IMG/VR virus record: IMGVR_UViG_3300048592_001369
Location: 1 to 53,375 of that record
Strand: one strand, 5' to 3'
DNA: 53,375 bases
From: a virus
The translations under genes and the position numbers were made by a program. The notes beneath the pieces were generated by a model that ran no database searches, had not been told where the DNA came from, and saw only the letters and a program-made list of their open reading frames with translations. Positions within the stretch are counted from its first letter, which is position 1. Each line of letters starts with the position of its first letter. Below are positions 39,520 through 49,190 of this stretch, piece after piece.

Positions 39520-40610
39520 TGCAGGTCCGAAGTGGCCGGGTTTCTCTCACGAACGGATCGAACACCGTCTTTGGCGTGTACGACCTTCTCCTCGTGGGGG
39601 TCTCCGGGAGCTTTGTCGCTGGCGAGAGCCTGGGCTTCTCGCCGACCGGCGCGGCCGGCGTAGTGACGAGCTGGGATCCCGGAGCAGGGCGCCTCTCGTG
39701 CCGGATCACGTCCACCGCACAGCCCGCGGCGGAGGACGCGGTGTCCCAGACGCCAACCCTCGGCGAGGGCACGGTTTCGGATGTCGCATTCGCCCCCGCG
39801 CTCTCGACCTCGGGCATCGCCCCCGGGGCCGTGTTCACGCGGCGCAGAAGTGGCGTGACCTACGAGGTCCAATCGGTGGAGGGCGCGGGGAGGCTCACGC
39901 TCGCCGGGCCCTACGCCGGAGCGACAGAAGCCGAGGCGGAGTACTCGATCACGACCTCGTTCACACCGAATGCGGGGATTCCGTACGTCGAGGATGGAGA
40001 CGTCGACGTCGGCGCAATTACACGGCGGGCCGCCTTGCGGCTCGACGCGCTGCTACAGGATGTCCTCGGGATCGGCCTCGGCGGGACGTTCTCGGGCAAT
40101 GCGCGCAAGAGCGTTCGTGTGCGCGCGGACGAGAACGGGCTCGAGCTCTTCTCGGCGGCGGACCGCAATGCCCCGTCGGAGCAGTTCACGGGCAATCTGG
40201 CCGTGGGACTGCAGCTCGCGGTGATTGGGCTCATCACCCCGTACGGCGGCATCTACGCCGAGCCGGTTCGCGTGGTTGGGGCCCCGACGCAGCCCGCTTT
40301 CGAGAACGGGTGGACCAACCACGACGATGCGGCTGCCTTGCGCTACGCGGCAGGCTTCTGGAAGCAGGCCGACGGCATGACGCACCTTCGCGGGTGCGTG
40401 ACCAAGGCGAACCTCCCCGACGGCGAGACGATCTTCACGTTGCCAGCCGGCTACCGACCGGCGCGTCTGATGGTCTTTGCGGCCAGTGAGGGTGCGGGGA
40501 ACCTGATCTTGGTCGGCGTCGCCGCGGACGGGGCCGTCCGGAAGATCTCCGGCCCCACGACTGCGGGCGCGGTCCTGCTCGACGGCATCTCGCTTCGCGC
40601 GGAGACCTGA
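39519..40610 (+). CDS. Tail fibre/baseplate-like structural protein
   Basis: A 363-residue beta-rich protein from ATG 39519. Its N-terminus has a unit VAGESLGFSPTGAAGVVTSW that recurs in the next gene. The C-terminus contains VTKANLPDGETIFTLPAGYR and a jelly-roll-like end typical of phage appendage proteins. Position after gpJ fits a side fibre or tip accessory. No catalytic motif seen. Confidence 0.6.
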   Translation: MQVRSGRVSLTNGSNTVFGVYDLLLVGVSGSFVAGESLGFSPTGAAGVVTSWDPGAGRLSCRITSTAQPAAEDAVSQTPTLGEGTVSDVAFAPALSTSGIAPGAVFTRRRSGVTYEVQSVEGAGRLTLAGPYAGATEAEAEYSITTSFTPNAGIPYVEDGDVDVGAITRRAALRLDALLQDVLGIGLGGTFSGNARKSVRVRADENGLELFSAADRNAPSEQFTGNLAVGLQLAVIGLITPYGGIYAEPVRVVGAPTQPAFENGWTNHDDAAALRYAAGFWKQADGMTHLRGCVTKANLPDGETIFTLPAGYRPARLMVFAASEGAGNLILVGVAADGAVRKISGPTTAGAVLLDGISLRAET

Positions 40611-40670
40611 TCGAGCCACGCGAATCGAGTCGGTCCACAACGCGCTCGCCGAACGCGGAAGGGGGGAGTC

Positions 40671-41225
40671 TTGTCCGAGCTCGCCGTACAGGACATGGCC
40701 GGTGCTGCGCTGGCCATCGGTTACGTGAATCACAACCCCTTGCGCAAGGCCCGGTTCTCGTCCTCGTCGGGCACCTGGCTCCCTGGCGACGTCGCCCTCT
40801 TTTCGCCCTCCGGTGCGAGCGGCCAGGTCGTGGCCCTCGATACCGGCAGTCACGAGCTCACCTACTACCTGCTCGAGGGACTTCCTGCGCTCGGTGATGG
40901 GGCGACAACCTCCTCGGGGACGGCGACGGCATGCAGTCTGCTCGAGGCGGAGGGCGACACGTTCGTCAACGATGGCCGCACCTTCCTCTTCGTCGACAAC
41001 CAGGGTGCTCAGGCCATCACGCTGCGCTTCCTCGCGCAGGCCGAGTGCTCGGATGGCTACCTGCATGACCTCGCGATCACGATCGGTCCGGGTGTCTCGG
41101 GGCCAATTGGCCCGTTCAATCGGCGGCGCTTCAACGATGGCGGTCGAGTCCGCGTGGTTTACGCCGGGACCGTGACCCCCGTCGAGTGCGGTGTTGCGGC
41201 GGTCCGCATGTTCCCGAACCAGTAG
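40671..41225 (+). CDS. Structural protein with shared beta unit
   Basis: A 184-residue protein from TTG 40671, chosen for the strong GGGGGGAG site upstream. It contains LPGDVALFSPSGASGQVVAL, similar to the unit in the previous gene. The C-terminus (GDTFVNDGRTFLFVDNQGAQ, then SGPIGPFNRRRFNDGGRVRV) resembles a phage-head or tail decoration barrel seen in many siphoviruses. Probably a virion surface protein. Confidence 0.6.
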   Translation: MSELAVQDMAGAALAIGYVNHNPLRKARFSSSSGTWLPGDVALFSPSGASGQVVALDTGSHELTYYLLEGLPALGDGATTSSGTATACSLLEAEGDTFVNDGRTFLFVDNQGAQAITLRFLAQAECSDGYLHDLAITIGPGVSGPIGPFNRRRFNDGGRVRVVYAGTVTPVECGVAAVRMFPNQ

Positions 41226-41236
41226 GAGAGCCTCGC

Positions 41237-44200
41237 ATGAAGCTTGCGCGTGTCGCCTCAATCCTCGCACTCTTGACGCGCGGATGTTCGCCTGAACCTG
41301 CGACGGCCGCCGACTCCACGGGCGGCGCCTTCACGCTGAGCGGTCTCGCCTCCTCGATCTGCCGCATCGGCTCGGCAGAAGGGGCCGCCAAGCGTCTCGC
41401 CGGGGTGGGGGCGCCGGCAGGTCGGTGCGGGAGTGCCACGAATGGCGCGCTCGCTCCTGTGATCGATGCGATCTCGAAGTCCGACTGCTCGGTCGGAGGC
41501 GGATCCACCGTGGCGGTCTGCCAGTACGACGCTGCACAGCCCGGTGCCAACAAGTGGGTGCCGGCGATCGGGAGCGGATCGGGCGACCAGATCCGCGTGA
41601 ACGGCGCGGAACAGACCGACCCGACGCTGAACGACTCGGCGCAGATCGCATTTTCGGCGTCCTCGAACACGATCACCGCGGCGATCGCCGCAGACTCGGT
41701 TGCGCTCGGCACGCACACCTCCGGAGCCTTCGTCGGCGGCGCCACTTCGGGAGGGGGCCTCGCGCTTACGGGCAGCGAGCCGGGCACGCTCGGGCTTCTC
41801 GCGTGCAGTTCCGGGCAGGTGCTCAAGCACAACGGCTCGGCCTGGGCCTGCTCCGCGGACTCCGGCGGCGATTCGTTCAGCACTTTCGCAGCGTCCTCGG
41901 GCACGAATCCGGTGGCCGACGGTTCCGCGGATACGCTTCAGATCCTCGCGGGCACGGGCGTCACGGTGACGGGCGACGCTGCTGCGGACTCGCTCACGAT
42001 CGCCTCGACGCTCGGTACGACGGTCGGACCGACCGAGATGGCGGCGAGCGATTTTGGACCCTTCTCGTGCAACGGGACGACCTGCTCGATCGACGCCGCG
42101 GCCGTCGGCGACTCGGCGGTGGCCTCGGGCGTCGACGCCGCGAAGCTTGCGAACGGCACGGTCTCGAACGCCGAGTTCCAGCGCCTGGACGGCGTCTCGT
42201 CGGCGATCCAGTCGCAGCTCGACGCGAAGGTGCCGCTTGCCGGCGGGACGATGAGCGGCCAGCTCAACATGGGCTCGCAGAAGATCACAGGTCTCGCGCC
42301 AGGGAGCGCGGCCACCGACGCCGTGCGCTACGACCAGATGATCGACGGCGCGTCGGTGGTGATGCGCGACGGAAGTCAAGCGTTCACGGCCGCGCAGAGC
42401 ATGGGCGGCAACCGAATCACGTCGCTCGGCTCGGGCACGGCGCTCACCGACGCGGCGTCCATGCGCGAGGCCGCGTCGTGCGTCGGCAACGCGGCCTGCG
42501 TGCGCGTGGCCGACGACAACGGCAACGCCGATCTCACCGCCGAGCTTCAGGCGGCGTTGAACGCCCTGCTCTGGCCGAGCGGAACGCTCACGACGGCCAC
42601 GGAGGTCGTGCTCGTGGCGCCGCCGGCCCGGACCTACACGATCAGCTCGCGGATCGTTATCTGCGGCGATACGAGTCCCCCGTCGGGGTCGACGGCGCCC
42701 GATTGCACCGGCACGCAACAGCTCCCGCGGATTCGATTCGCGGGAGCGTGGTCGTCGGCCGTCTTGAAGTGCGAGCTCGCGGCCCTCTCGAACGTCGTGC
42801 AGAACATGACGCCGTGCATTCAGATCGGCGACGCCTGGGCCGATACGTCCTTCGCGAACAAGGTGCCTCTCGCATTCGACACGCCGCTCGCCATCGAGAT
42901 GGCGACGACCTCGGACTTCGCGAACACGCTCATGGGGATCTGGTGCAACGGCTGCACGGAGGATCTCAAGGTCCGCGTTCCGGACACGAAGGCATCCTCC
43001 TTCCCTGGCCCCGCCGCCGTAGTGGCCGGAGGGGGCCTGCGCACGACGCTCGTCGTGGAAAAGAACAGCGGGAGCCTCGCCACCGTCATCTTCGACGGCG
43101 AGCAACAGGGCTCGTCGGCCTCCGTGCGCGGCTCGATCTACGGGCTCTTCATCGGATCGACGGTATCCACGGCGCTTGCGACTTGGGGCCCCGCCGACGG
43201 ATGCGACTACAACGGGCTCACGCTCTCGTGCGCGGACTTCCACCTCTTGCCGGAGACCAACGTCGCGCTCACCTCGTTTTCCGTGGAGGTCGCGGACACG
43301 GAGGGCGCCGTGATCGAGGGGGTCATGAAGGGCGGGACGGGCACCTCGAAACCGACGATCGACGTGCGGACGGGGCTCGGTGCCAACTCGATCCGCAGCC
43401 TCGCGATCCGCGCGACGTGCATTTTGAACGCGGGATCGTCCAACTCGTGCGTGCGCCTGGGGGGCGATACGGCGCCCGGCTGGACGCCGCGCGTCGCGTT
43501 TGACGGCCACGTCGAGTCGTACATCTCCGTGAACGAGCCCGACAAGGGCGGAATCGGCTGCAACTACAACAGCGCCAACTACGCGGAGATCGTGCTCGGA
43601 CCGAGCGCCTCGATGCGGAACACCGCCGGCGGGTACTCGTATCTGCTGAACAGCGTGAACCTCTATGCGCCGCATCAGGAGCCGTGCAACTACTCCGCGC
43701 CGGACACGGATACGGTGCGCGTCCGCGTCGCGGCGCAGACCCTCGGCGCGAGCCCGCCCTACTGCGCGGACCTCGTCGACGGGACGTGGCGCGCCTGCTC
43801 GGACGAGCGCACGCGGCTTCGGCGGCGGGACTGGGCCGCGTCCTGGATGCAGCGCGCGGAGGTGACACTCCACGGCGCGGCGGGAAGCGGGACGGCTTGC
43901 AACGTGCGGGTCATGAAGAATGGCACCGACCCGGCCGGCAACGAGAACAACTACTTCCCGCAGGGCTTCTCCTATCTCGTAGGCTCGGACGAGCTCGACG
44001 CCGACGGCGAAGCGGTCGCCCACAACGTGGCCGACGGCGCAGTGGCGAGCGACTACTGGCAGATTCAGGTCGACGATGACTACGCGACGTCCGGAGGCGA
44101 GGAGGCGTGCCTCACGACCCACGCTTCGGGGTACGCGACCGCAAGCGGCACGACGACATCGCTCGTCGACGGGACGAAGGCGTGGACGACGAACGAGCAC

Positions 44201-44437
44201 GTCGGGCGGCGCATCGTGTTCGATGGCGGTCGCGGCGCCTACAACATCCGTACCATCACGGCGAATACGGCGACCTCCGTCACTTGGAGCGGTGCGCTCG
44301 CGCAGGCGCCTTACTACGTCGACAACTCGCAGCGGACGAGGTATCGGATCGTCCCGAGCAGCGGGGCCTGCGCATGCGCGAGCGAGTCGCTGCCGGAGAT
44401 GACGGCCGAGCTCCGCGCGTTCCGGGTGTCGCAGTGA
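41237..44437 (+). CDS. Tail-fibre-like protein with export signal (A)
   Basis: A 1066-residue protein from ATG 41237 (GGAGAG upstream). It begins with a signal-like sequence, MKLARVASILALLTRGCSPE, with a possible lipobox cysteine at C17. Residues 28-111 form a four-cysteine unit shared with the next protein. The middle shows tail-fibre repeats such as VPLAGGTMSGQLNMGSQKIT. Residues 430-820 look like a parallel beta-helix, and the rest is cysteine-containing and beta-rich. Fibre repeats indicate an appendage; the signal would send it to the envelope, which is unusual for a virion part. Confidence 0.7.
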   Translation: MKLARVASILALLTRGCSPEPATAADSTGGAFTLSGLASSICRIGSAEGAAKRLAGVGAPAGRCGSATNGALAPVIDAISKSDCSVGGGSTVAVCQYDAAQPGANKWVPAIGSGSGDQIRVNGAEQTDPTLNDSAQIAFSASSNTITAAIAADSVALGTHTSGAFVGGATSGGGLALTGSEPGTLGLLACSSGQVLKHNGSAWACSADSGGDSFSTFAASSGTNPVADGSADTLQILAGTGVTVTGDAAADSLTIASTLGTTVGPTEMAASDFGPFSCNGTTCSIDAAAVGDSAVASGVDAAKLANGTVSNAEFQRLDGVSSAIQSQLDAKVPLAGGTMSGQLNMGSQKITGLAPGSAATDAVRYDQMIDGASVVMRDGSQAFTAAQSMGGNRITSLGSGTALTDAASMREAASCVGNAACVRVADDNGNADLTAELQAALNALLWPSGTLTTATEVVLVAPPARTYTISSRIVICGDTSPPSGSTAPDCTGTQQLPRIRFAGAWSSAVLKCELAALSNVVQNMTPCIQIGDAWADTSFANKVPLAFDTPLAIEMATTSDFANTLMGIWCNGCTEDLKVRVPDTKASSFPGPAAVVAGGGLRTTLVVEKNSGSLATVIFDGEQQGSSASVRGSIYGLFIGSTVSTALATWGPADGCDYNGLTLSCADFHLLPETNVALTSFSVEVADTEGAVIEGVMKGGTGTSKPTIDVRTGLGANSIRSLAIRATCILNAGSSNSCVRLGGDTAPGWTPRVAFDGHVESYISVNEPDKGGIGCNYNSANYAEIVLGPSASMRNTAGGYSYLLNSVNLYAPHQEPCNYSAPDTDTVRVRVAAQTLGASPPYCADLVDGTWRACSDERTRLRRRDWAASWMQRAEVTLHGAAGSGTACNVRVMKNGTDPAGNENNYFPQGFSYLVGSDELDADGEAVAHNVADGAVASDYWQIQVDDDYATSGGEEACLTTHASGYATASGTTTSLVDGTKAWTTNEHVGRRIVFDGGRGAYNIRTITANTATSVTWSGALAQAPYYVDNSQRTRYRIVPSSGACACASESLPEMTAELRAFRVSQ

Positions 44438-47130
44438 CGAGACACGTGGTGGCCCTGCTCGTTGTCGCGGCATCGGTGGCGACGGCTCAAGAGTCGAGCA
44501 CGCCCGGCGCCGCCTTCTCGGTGAGTGGGGTCGCGGCACCGATCTGCCGAATCGGAGCCGCAGAGGGAGTCGCGAGACAACTCCGCGGTGTCGGTGCGCC
44601 ACCGGGGATTTGCGGCGAAGCGCGAGACGGCGCGATGGTCTCGGTGATCGACGCCGCGTCGAAGGGAGACTGTGAGATCGGCGGAGGGTCGGTCGTCACA
44701 TCCTGCCAGTACGATGCGGATCTCCCGGGGCCGAATCGCTGGACGCCGCTCGTGGGGCCGACCGCCGGAGCGACGGGATTCGACACGCTCGTGGACGGCA
44801 CGGTCGTAAACCGAACGGGACTCCGCGTGGGCTCGGGAAGCCAGCTCCGACCGATCGCCACGGGGGTAATCGAGGCGACCGAGCAGAAGTACACGCCGGC
44901 CACTGCGGCCGACTGGCCCGGCGCGACGTGGCTGCCCACGGGCCAGGTGGCGCAGGCGCTCGACGAGCTCGCGAGCTGGGGCCGGTACTACCTCGGCCTC
45001 TACGACCAGGTCGTGGACGTGACGGGGGACGCCGATGCTTGTGCCACGATTCAGCGGCTCGCCATCCACCCGGTGCTCTCGGGTCCGGCGAAGACCTACC
45101 GCGTGTGGGTGCGAGGCACGCAGCGAAACGTGGCCTCGCTCAAGGAGTACGCGAACCATCGCGCGTGCATCGTCTTCGCCGCCTCCTCGGCCTACGACGC
45201 GAACGGGTATCCCGACGAGGCCGCCTTCCAGATCCTCAGTGACCGGAAGGTTTACCTCGACACCTACGGCCTCGATATCGGCGTCACTCAGTCGGGGCAG
45301 ACGAAGACGACGGTGGTCTTCCAGGCCGGCGGAACGCCCTCGTCGTGGTTCTCCGAGTTCCTCGGGGTCGTCTCGACCGTGCTCCACATGCGGGGGCACC
45401 CCACCTTCTCGTGCGACGGGACGGCCCCCGCTGGGTGGGAGGACAGTCGCCTCAACTCGATGAGCGGCTCGGGGCGGCTTTTTTCCGGGGGGCAGTGGGC
45501 TTCGACCTCGTGTATCGGGCTGCTCGAGAGCAACCACAAGCGGGCCGATTGGACCGACTTCCATCCGCACTTGACGAGCTCGAAGGCGAACAAGGCGAAC
45601 GTCGGCTGGGTCGCCGTGAACTCGTGGATCGTCGACCGCGGGCGGTTCTCGGTCACGGGCTTCCATACCGCCGCGCAGGTCTTTGGCAACGTGATCGGCT
45701 CGGTCACGATCCGAGCCGAGGGAGTCGGGTTTGGTCTGGTCTGCGGGGATCGACACGGCAACCGGTGCTGGGGGTTGCACGTGCGGGGGGCGCAGCTCGA
45801 AGGGGCACGGTTCTCGGAGCTCGTCGCGACCAATCCGACCGACGTGACGATCGACGGCGTGCACATCGAGTCCGAGGGGGTCTTCAGCTCGAGCGATCCC
45901 CACCACAAGGCCGCGCACGTGCTGATCGGAGCCGGGTTCGGCGAGGCCGCCGATGGCTATCGCCCGTGCTACCGGGACGAGGACCTCCCGAGCGGCGGGT
46001 CGTGCAGCTGCGCGGTGCCCGAGGCCGACCGGCGGATCGAGATCCGCTTCGTCGGGTCGACGCTACCCGGCGATCGCGGCTTTAAGAGCTTCGAGCTCGG
46101 GAACTACAGCAACCGGTCGAGCTTCGCGACGTGCGCGAGCCAGGGGAACAACACCGTCGCCTTCTCGGGCGGCGAATCGGCCACGTCGAAGAAGTTCGAC
46201 GATGCGTACTACGGCACGGATCGCATGCTGGTGGAGATGACGGGGAATCTCCTGGATCAGCCGGACGTGGGCGACACGGTGACCTGTGCCACGGCGACGG
46301 CAGAGGTCGTCGGCTATGGCGCGCTCCCGGCGGGCGTCGCCCTCGGCCCGTGCACGGTGATGAGCGACACGTACAAGAACAACCGGCTTTCCTCGAGCGT
46401 GTCGTTCACGGCGTCGGACCCGGGCTACACGTCGATGGCCGACGCCGAGGACCGGGACGCCCGCACGACGAGCGTGCTCTTCGTCTCGCACCCGGACGCC
46501 GCGATCCCGGTGGTCTTCGAATCGACGGCGATCCCCGCGTCCCAGGGCCCTCCGGTGCGATACCCGAGGAGCCTCGTCTCGGGATCAATGCTCCCGGCCT
46601 GGGAGACGCTGCGGGTCCCGATCGGCGCCTGCGACGGCACCGCGGTCGTGGGCAGCAACTTCTCCTCGGCAACCGGCATCGGTCCGACGCGCACGTGTTC
46701 GAGCGGGGCGTACAACTCGGTCCCCATGCTCTCGTTTCCGGACGGAGCGACACGCTACGCGAAGGTCGTCGTCCCCTGGCCGAACGAGATCGCGGCCTAC
46801 AACACGGAGACCGTCGACGCGGTCCTCTACTGGAAGTCGGAGGAGTCCTCGGGCGAGGCGCGGCTCGGCGTATTCCTCGACTGCGTGGGGCCGGGCGACG
46901 CACTCGATCGGGCGAACGGGAACCTGTACGCGCAGAACGTCGCGCCGAGCGCGACGCCGGGCCGTCTCGTTCGCACGGTGCTCACGCAGGCTGGCGTCGG
47001 AAACGGATGCAGCGATGGCGAGCTCTTCTATCTCGGCGTCGTCCGCTACGGGGGCGATGGCGCGGACACGCTCGCGGGGAGCGCCGAGGTGGTGGCCGTC
47101 GAGATCGCCTACCCGAGGTGGGCGCGGTGA
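44434..47130 (+). CDS. Exported beta-helix-like protein (B), paralogue of A at its N-terminus
   Basis: An 898-residue protein from GTG 44434 (GTGA overlap). It starts TRHVVALLVVAASVATAQES, a classic Sec signal with cleavage expected after ATA. Residues 25-108 match protein A: GAAFSVSGVAAPICRIGAAE with conserved cysteines, ending in TSCQYDA. The long middle is beta-helix-like (SVTIRAEGVGFGLVCGDRHG, VTIDGVHIESEGVFSSSDPH), the fold of many phage depolymerases and fibres. No clear catalytic triad is visible. It is probably an exported glycan-binding or glycan-cleaving protein. Confidence 0.7.
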   Translation: MTRHVVALLVVAASVATAQESSTPGAAFSVSGVAAPICRIGAAEGVARQLRGVGAPPGICGEARDGAMVSVIDAASKGDCEIGGGSVVTSCQYDADLPGPNRWTPLVGPTAGATGFDTLVDGTVVNRTGLRVGSGSQLRPIATGVIEATEQKYTPATAADWPGATWLPTGQVAQALDELASWGRYYLGLYDQVVDVTGDADACATIQRLAIHPVLSGPAKTYRVWVRGTQRNVASLKEYANHRACIVFAASSAYDANGYPDEAAFQILSDRKVYLDTYGLDIGVTQSGQTKTTVVFQAGGTPSSWFSEFLGVVSTVLHMRGHPTFSCDGTAPAGWEDSRLNSMSGSGRLFSGGQWASTSCIGLLESNHKRADWTDFHPHLTSSKANKANVGWVAVNSWIVDRGRFSVTGFHTAAQVFGNVIGSVTIRAEGVGFGLVCGDRHGNRCWGLHVRGAQLEGARFSELVATNPTDVTIDGVHIESEGVFSSSDPHHKAAHVLIGAGFGEAADGYRPCYRDEDLPSGGSCSCAVPEADRRIEIRFVGSTLPGDRGFKSFELGNYSNRSSFATCASQGNNTVAFSGGESATSKKFDDAYYGTDRMLVEMTGNLLDQPDVGDTVTCATATAEVVGYGALPAGVALGPCTVMSDTYKNNRLSSSVSFTASDPGYTSMADAEDRDARTTSVLFVSHPDAAIPVVFESTAIPASQGPPVRYPRSLVSGSMLPAWETLRVPIGACDGTAVVGSNFSSATGIGPTRTCSSGAYNSVPMLSFPDGATRYAKVVVPWPNEIAAYNTETVDAVLYWKSEESSGEARLGVFLDCVGPGDALDRANGNLYAQNVAPSATPGRLVRTVLTQAGVGNGCSDGELFYLGVVRYGGDGADTLAGSAEVVAVEIAYPRWAR

Positions 47131-48380
47131 GATGGCGAGCGGTGGTCTTGGTCCTTCTCGTTGCGATGCGCGCCGAGGCCGAGTCGTTTTGCTCATGCGC
47201 GACGGACTCCGGGACCTCGGTCGGTGCCTTCAAGAACTCCGAATGCGCATCGCTCGGGGTGCCAAGGTTCTCCGGCGAGCTCGACTGCGACGACGCCGAG
47301 GCGGCGGAATACGGGGCGCTAAGCGGCGCGGGCTCGCTCACCGATGTGAACGGCTTCGGGTGTCGAGGCGCCGGGTCGCTCCTCGCGCAGCGCTACGGGG
47401 CCACGGCCGCCGGCTGCGGATGGGCGGCCGGAGAGCCTGCGTCTCCGACCTACGGCGCCGCGTGTCCAAATCCGGCAGGAGTCTGCGGCGGCGAGTGCGA
47501 GCCCGCGGTCTGGCTCGCCGGGAACCCGCTCCAAGCCCCGGGAAACTTTTGCCTCGCGATGCTCTCCGGGGCAGGCGATGCGGCGGCCATCTTCGGCGGT
47601 GCGAGCGAGCCAAGTGCAGCGCTCGCCGGGAGCCGGAGCCTCGTGCTCGTCGTGCAGGCGGGGCAGACGAACGGCCTCTGGGCGAGTGGATCCGCGCCGC
47701 TCGCCTTCGAGACGCACACGTTCGCGATCTCGAAGCTCGTGGCTTTCCCCGCGAACATCGAGAGCTCCGGCGTGCTCGCGCATCCGTGGAAAGGCGATCA
47801 GTGCGGAGACTCGAACCACTGCACCGATACCTGGCTCGGGCTCGACTCCGGGGCCTCGCTCAGCCACTTCCCGTTCGTTGGCACGTCGATCTACACGCTC
47901 GACAACTGCGAGGCCGCGCGCACGGGCGCGACCTACGTCGTTGGCTCGGCCGCCTCGCTCGCGTGCAACGGATCACAGATCCGCCTGGTGGCGCCGTCCA
48001 ACTACACGCGATCGACCGATTGGCCGTTCGGGGCAGAGGGCCTCGTGCAGGTCGCGTACAAGGGATTCGGTACGGCGTCGATGGAGTGGATCGTGCTCTT
48101 CACGCCGGCCGGCGGAGCGCGCAAGACGCTTTTCCACGCCACGGGATTCGATGCACGCGGGGCGAGTCCACCGAGCCCCTACAACCCGAACGCCTACGCG
48201 AACGCGAATCAGGGCGGCGGAGAAACGCCGACAACAGTCGATACGGGGCGCGTCGTCGACAACCTGCTCATCCAATCGTGGACCGCGGGGCAAGAGCCGG
48301 CCGACGTGGTGGCGGCGATGCCGACGGCGAGTCAGATGGAGCTCGGCGCCGCGTCGGTGCCGACGCTCTGTTGCCGATGA
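47127..48380 (+). CDS. Secreted cysteine-rich protein (C)
   Basis: A 417-residue protein from GTG 47127 (GTGA overlap). The signal peptide is RWRAVVLVLLVAMRAEAESF. The mature chain has many cysteines in its first 170 residues (SFCSCATDSG, NPAGVCGGECEPAVWLAGNP), suggesting disulfides and an extracytoplasmic location. The last 200 residues look like a lectin-like beta sandwich (LVQVAYKGFGTASMEWIVLF). It shares the operon and export signal with A and B but not their N-terminal unit. Function unknown. Confidence 0.65.
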   Translation: MRWRAVVLVLLVAMRAEAESFCSCATDSGTSVGAFKNSECASLGVPRFSGELDCDDAEAAEYGALSGAGSLTDVNGFGCRGAGSLLAQRYGATAAGCGWAAGEPASPTYGAACPNPAGVCGGECEPAVWLAGNPLQAPGNFCLAMLSGAGDAAAIFGGASEPSAALAGSRSLVLVVQAGQTNGLWASGSAPLAFETHTFAISKLVAFPANIESSGVLAHPWKGDQCGDSNHCTDTWLGLDSGASLSHFPFVGTSIYTLDNCEAARTGATYVVGSAASLACNGSQIRLVAPSNYTRSTDWPFGAEGLVQVAYKGFGTASMEWIVLFTPAGGARKTLFHATGFDARGASPPSPYNPNAYANANQGGGETPTTVDTGRVVDNLLIQSWTAGQEPADVVAAMPTASQMELGAASVPTLCCR

Positions 48381-48393
48381 GGGGGAGGGCGAC

Positions 48394-48753
48394 GTGTCGG
48401 CATTCGCGCAGTGGCTCCTCGACCACCTCGAGGGGGCCGTGGCGCTAGCCGGTGGCGCCGCAGGGGTGCTCGCTCTGGTGGGCCGGAGGATCCGCGCCGC
48501 ACTCCGCGCGCGACGCGACGGCGAACGCGCCAAGCTCCTCACGGCGATCGAGTCCGTGACGCGGCAGATCGACGAGGCCGAGACGCGCCACGACGAGCGG
48601 CACCGCCGCGTGACGGCACGGCTCGAGGACCTCGGGCGCGACGTGAAGCGGGTCGATGCACGCACCCACCGCCTGGTGGCGAGCGTCTCCCACATCAAGG
48701 GGCGACTCGGCCTGCCCAATGGCGATCACCTCGCCGAGCACCCGAGTGAATGA
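48394..48753 (+). CDS. One-TM coiled-coil protein, possible lysis factor
   Basis: A 119-residue protein from GTG 48394 (GGGGGAGGG upstream). One hydrophobic helix near the N-terminus (GAVALAGGAAGVLALVGRRI) is followed by a long charged coiled coil (VTRQIDEAETRHDERHRRVT). Directly upstream of the endolysin, it fits a holin-accessory or spanin-like position. Spanin identity cannot be shown. Confidence 0.5.
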   Translation: MSAFAQWLLDHLEGAVALAGGAAGVLALVGRRIRAALRARRDGERAKLLTAIESVTRQIDEAETRHDERHRRVTARLEDLGRDVKRVDARTHRLVASVSHIKGRLGLPNGDHLAEHPSE

Positions 48754-48763
48754 GGAGGGCTCC

Positions 48764-49138
48764 ATGTCCCCGGCGTCACCGCTCGAGCCGCAGCTCCGGC
48801 TCCTCGAGCGTCAATTCCTCTTCGCACGGCTCCTGGCTCGGCTCCTCGACCGTGCTCACGAGCTCGGCTTCGACGTGACGCTCGGGGAGGCATGGCGCTC
48901 GCTCGAGACAGCGCGCGTTCTCGCGGCTCAGGGCAAGGGTTCGGCGAACACACTGCACGCGGTCCGGCTCGCCGTCGACCTGAACCTCTTCCGCGGTGGC
49001 CACTACTGCCGCGAGACCGAGGATCACCGCCCGCTCGGCGAGTGGTGGGAGAGCCAACACGAGCTCTGCGCCTGGGGAGGGCGCTTCTCGCGGCCCGACG
49101 GCAATCACTACTCCCTGCGCTGGGACGGTCGGGCGTAG
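48764..49138 (+). CDS. Endolysin, peptidase M15 family
   Basis: A 124-residue protein of the M15/VanY-like type, which cleaves peptide bonds of peptidoglycan with zinc. GEAWRSLETA (41-50) contains the family arginine. Zinc ligands are H65 and D72 in NTLHAVRLAVDLNLF and H115 in DGNHYSLRW. It has no signal peptide, so it needs a holin for release. ATG 48764 has GGAGGG upstream. Confidence 0.85.
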   Translation: MSPASPLEPQLRLLERQFLFARLLARLLDRAHELGFDVTLGEAWRSLETARVLAAQGKGSANTLHAVRLAVDLNLFRGGHYCRETEDHRPLGEWWESQHELCAWGGRFSRPDGNHYSLRWDGRA

Positions 49139-49190
49139 CCTCAAGGCCCAGCATCCACCCGCGCGCTGCGGCGCGCAGAAGGAGCACTGC

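Noticed and set aside
41258-44602. Very long minus-strand open frame opposite protein A
   Set aside because: It is rich in Arg, His and Asp with no protein-like pattern. It mirrors the codon bias of the real plus-strand gene, a common artefact in GC-rich DNA.
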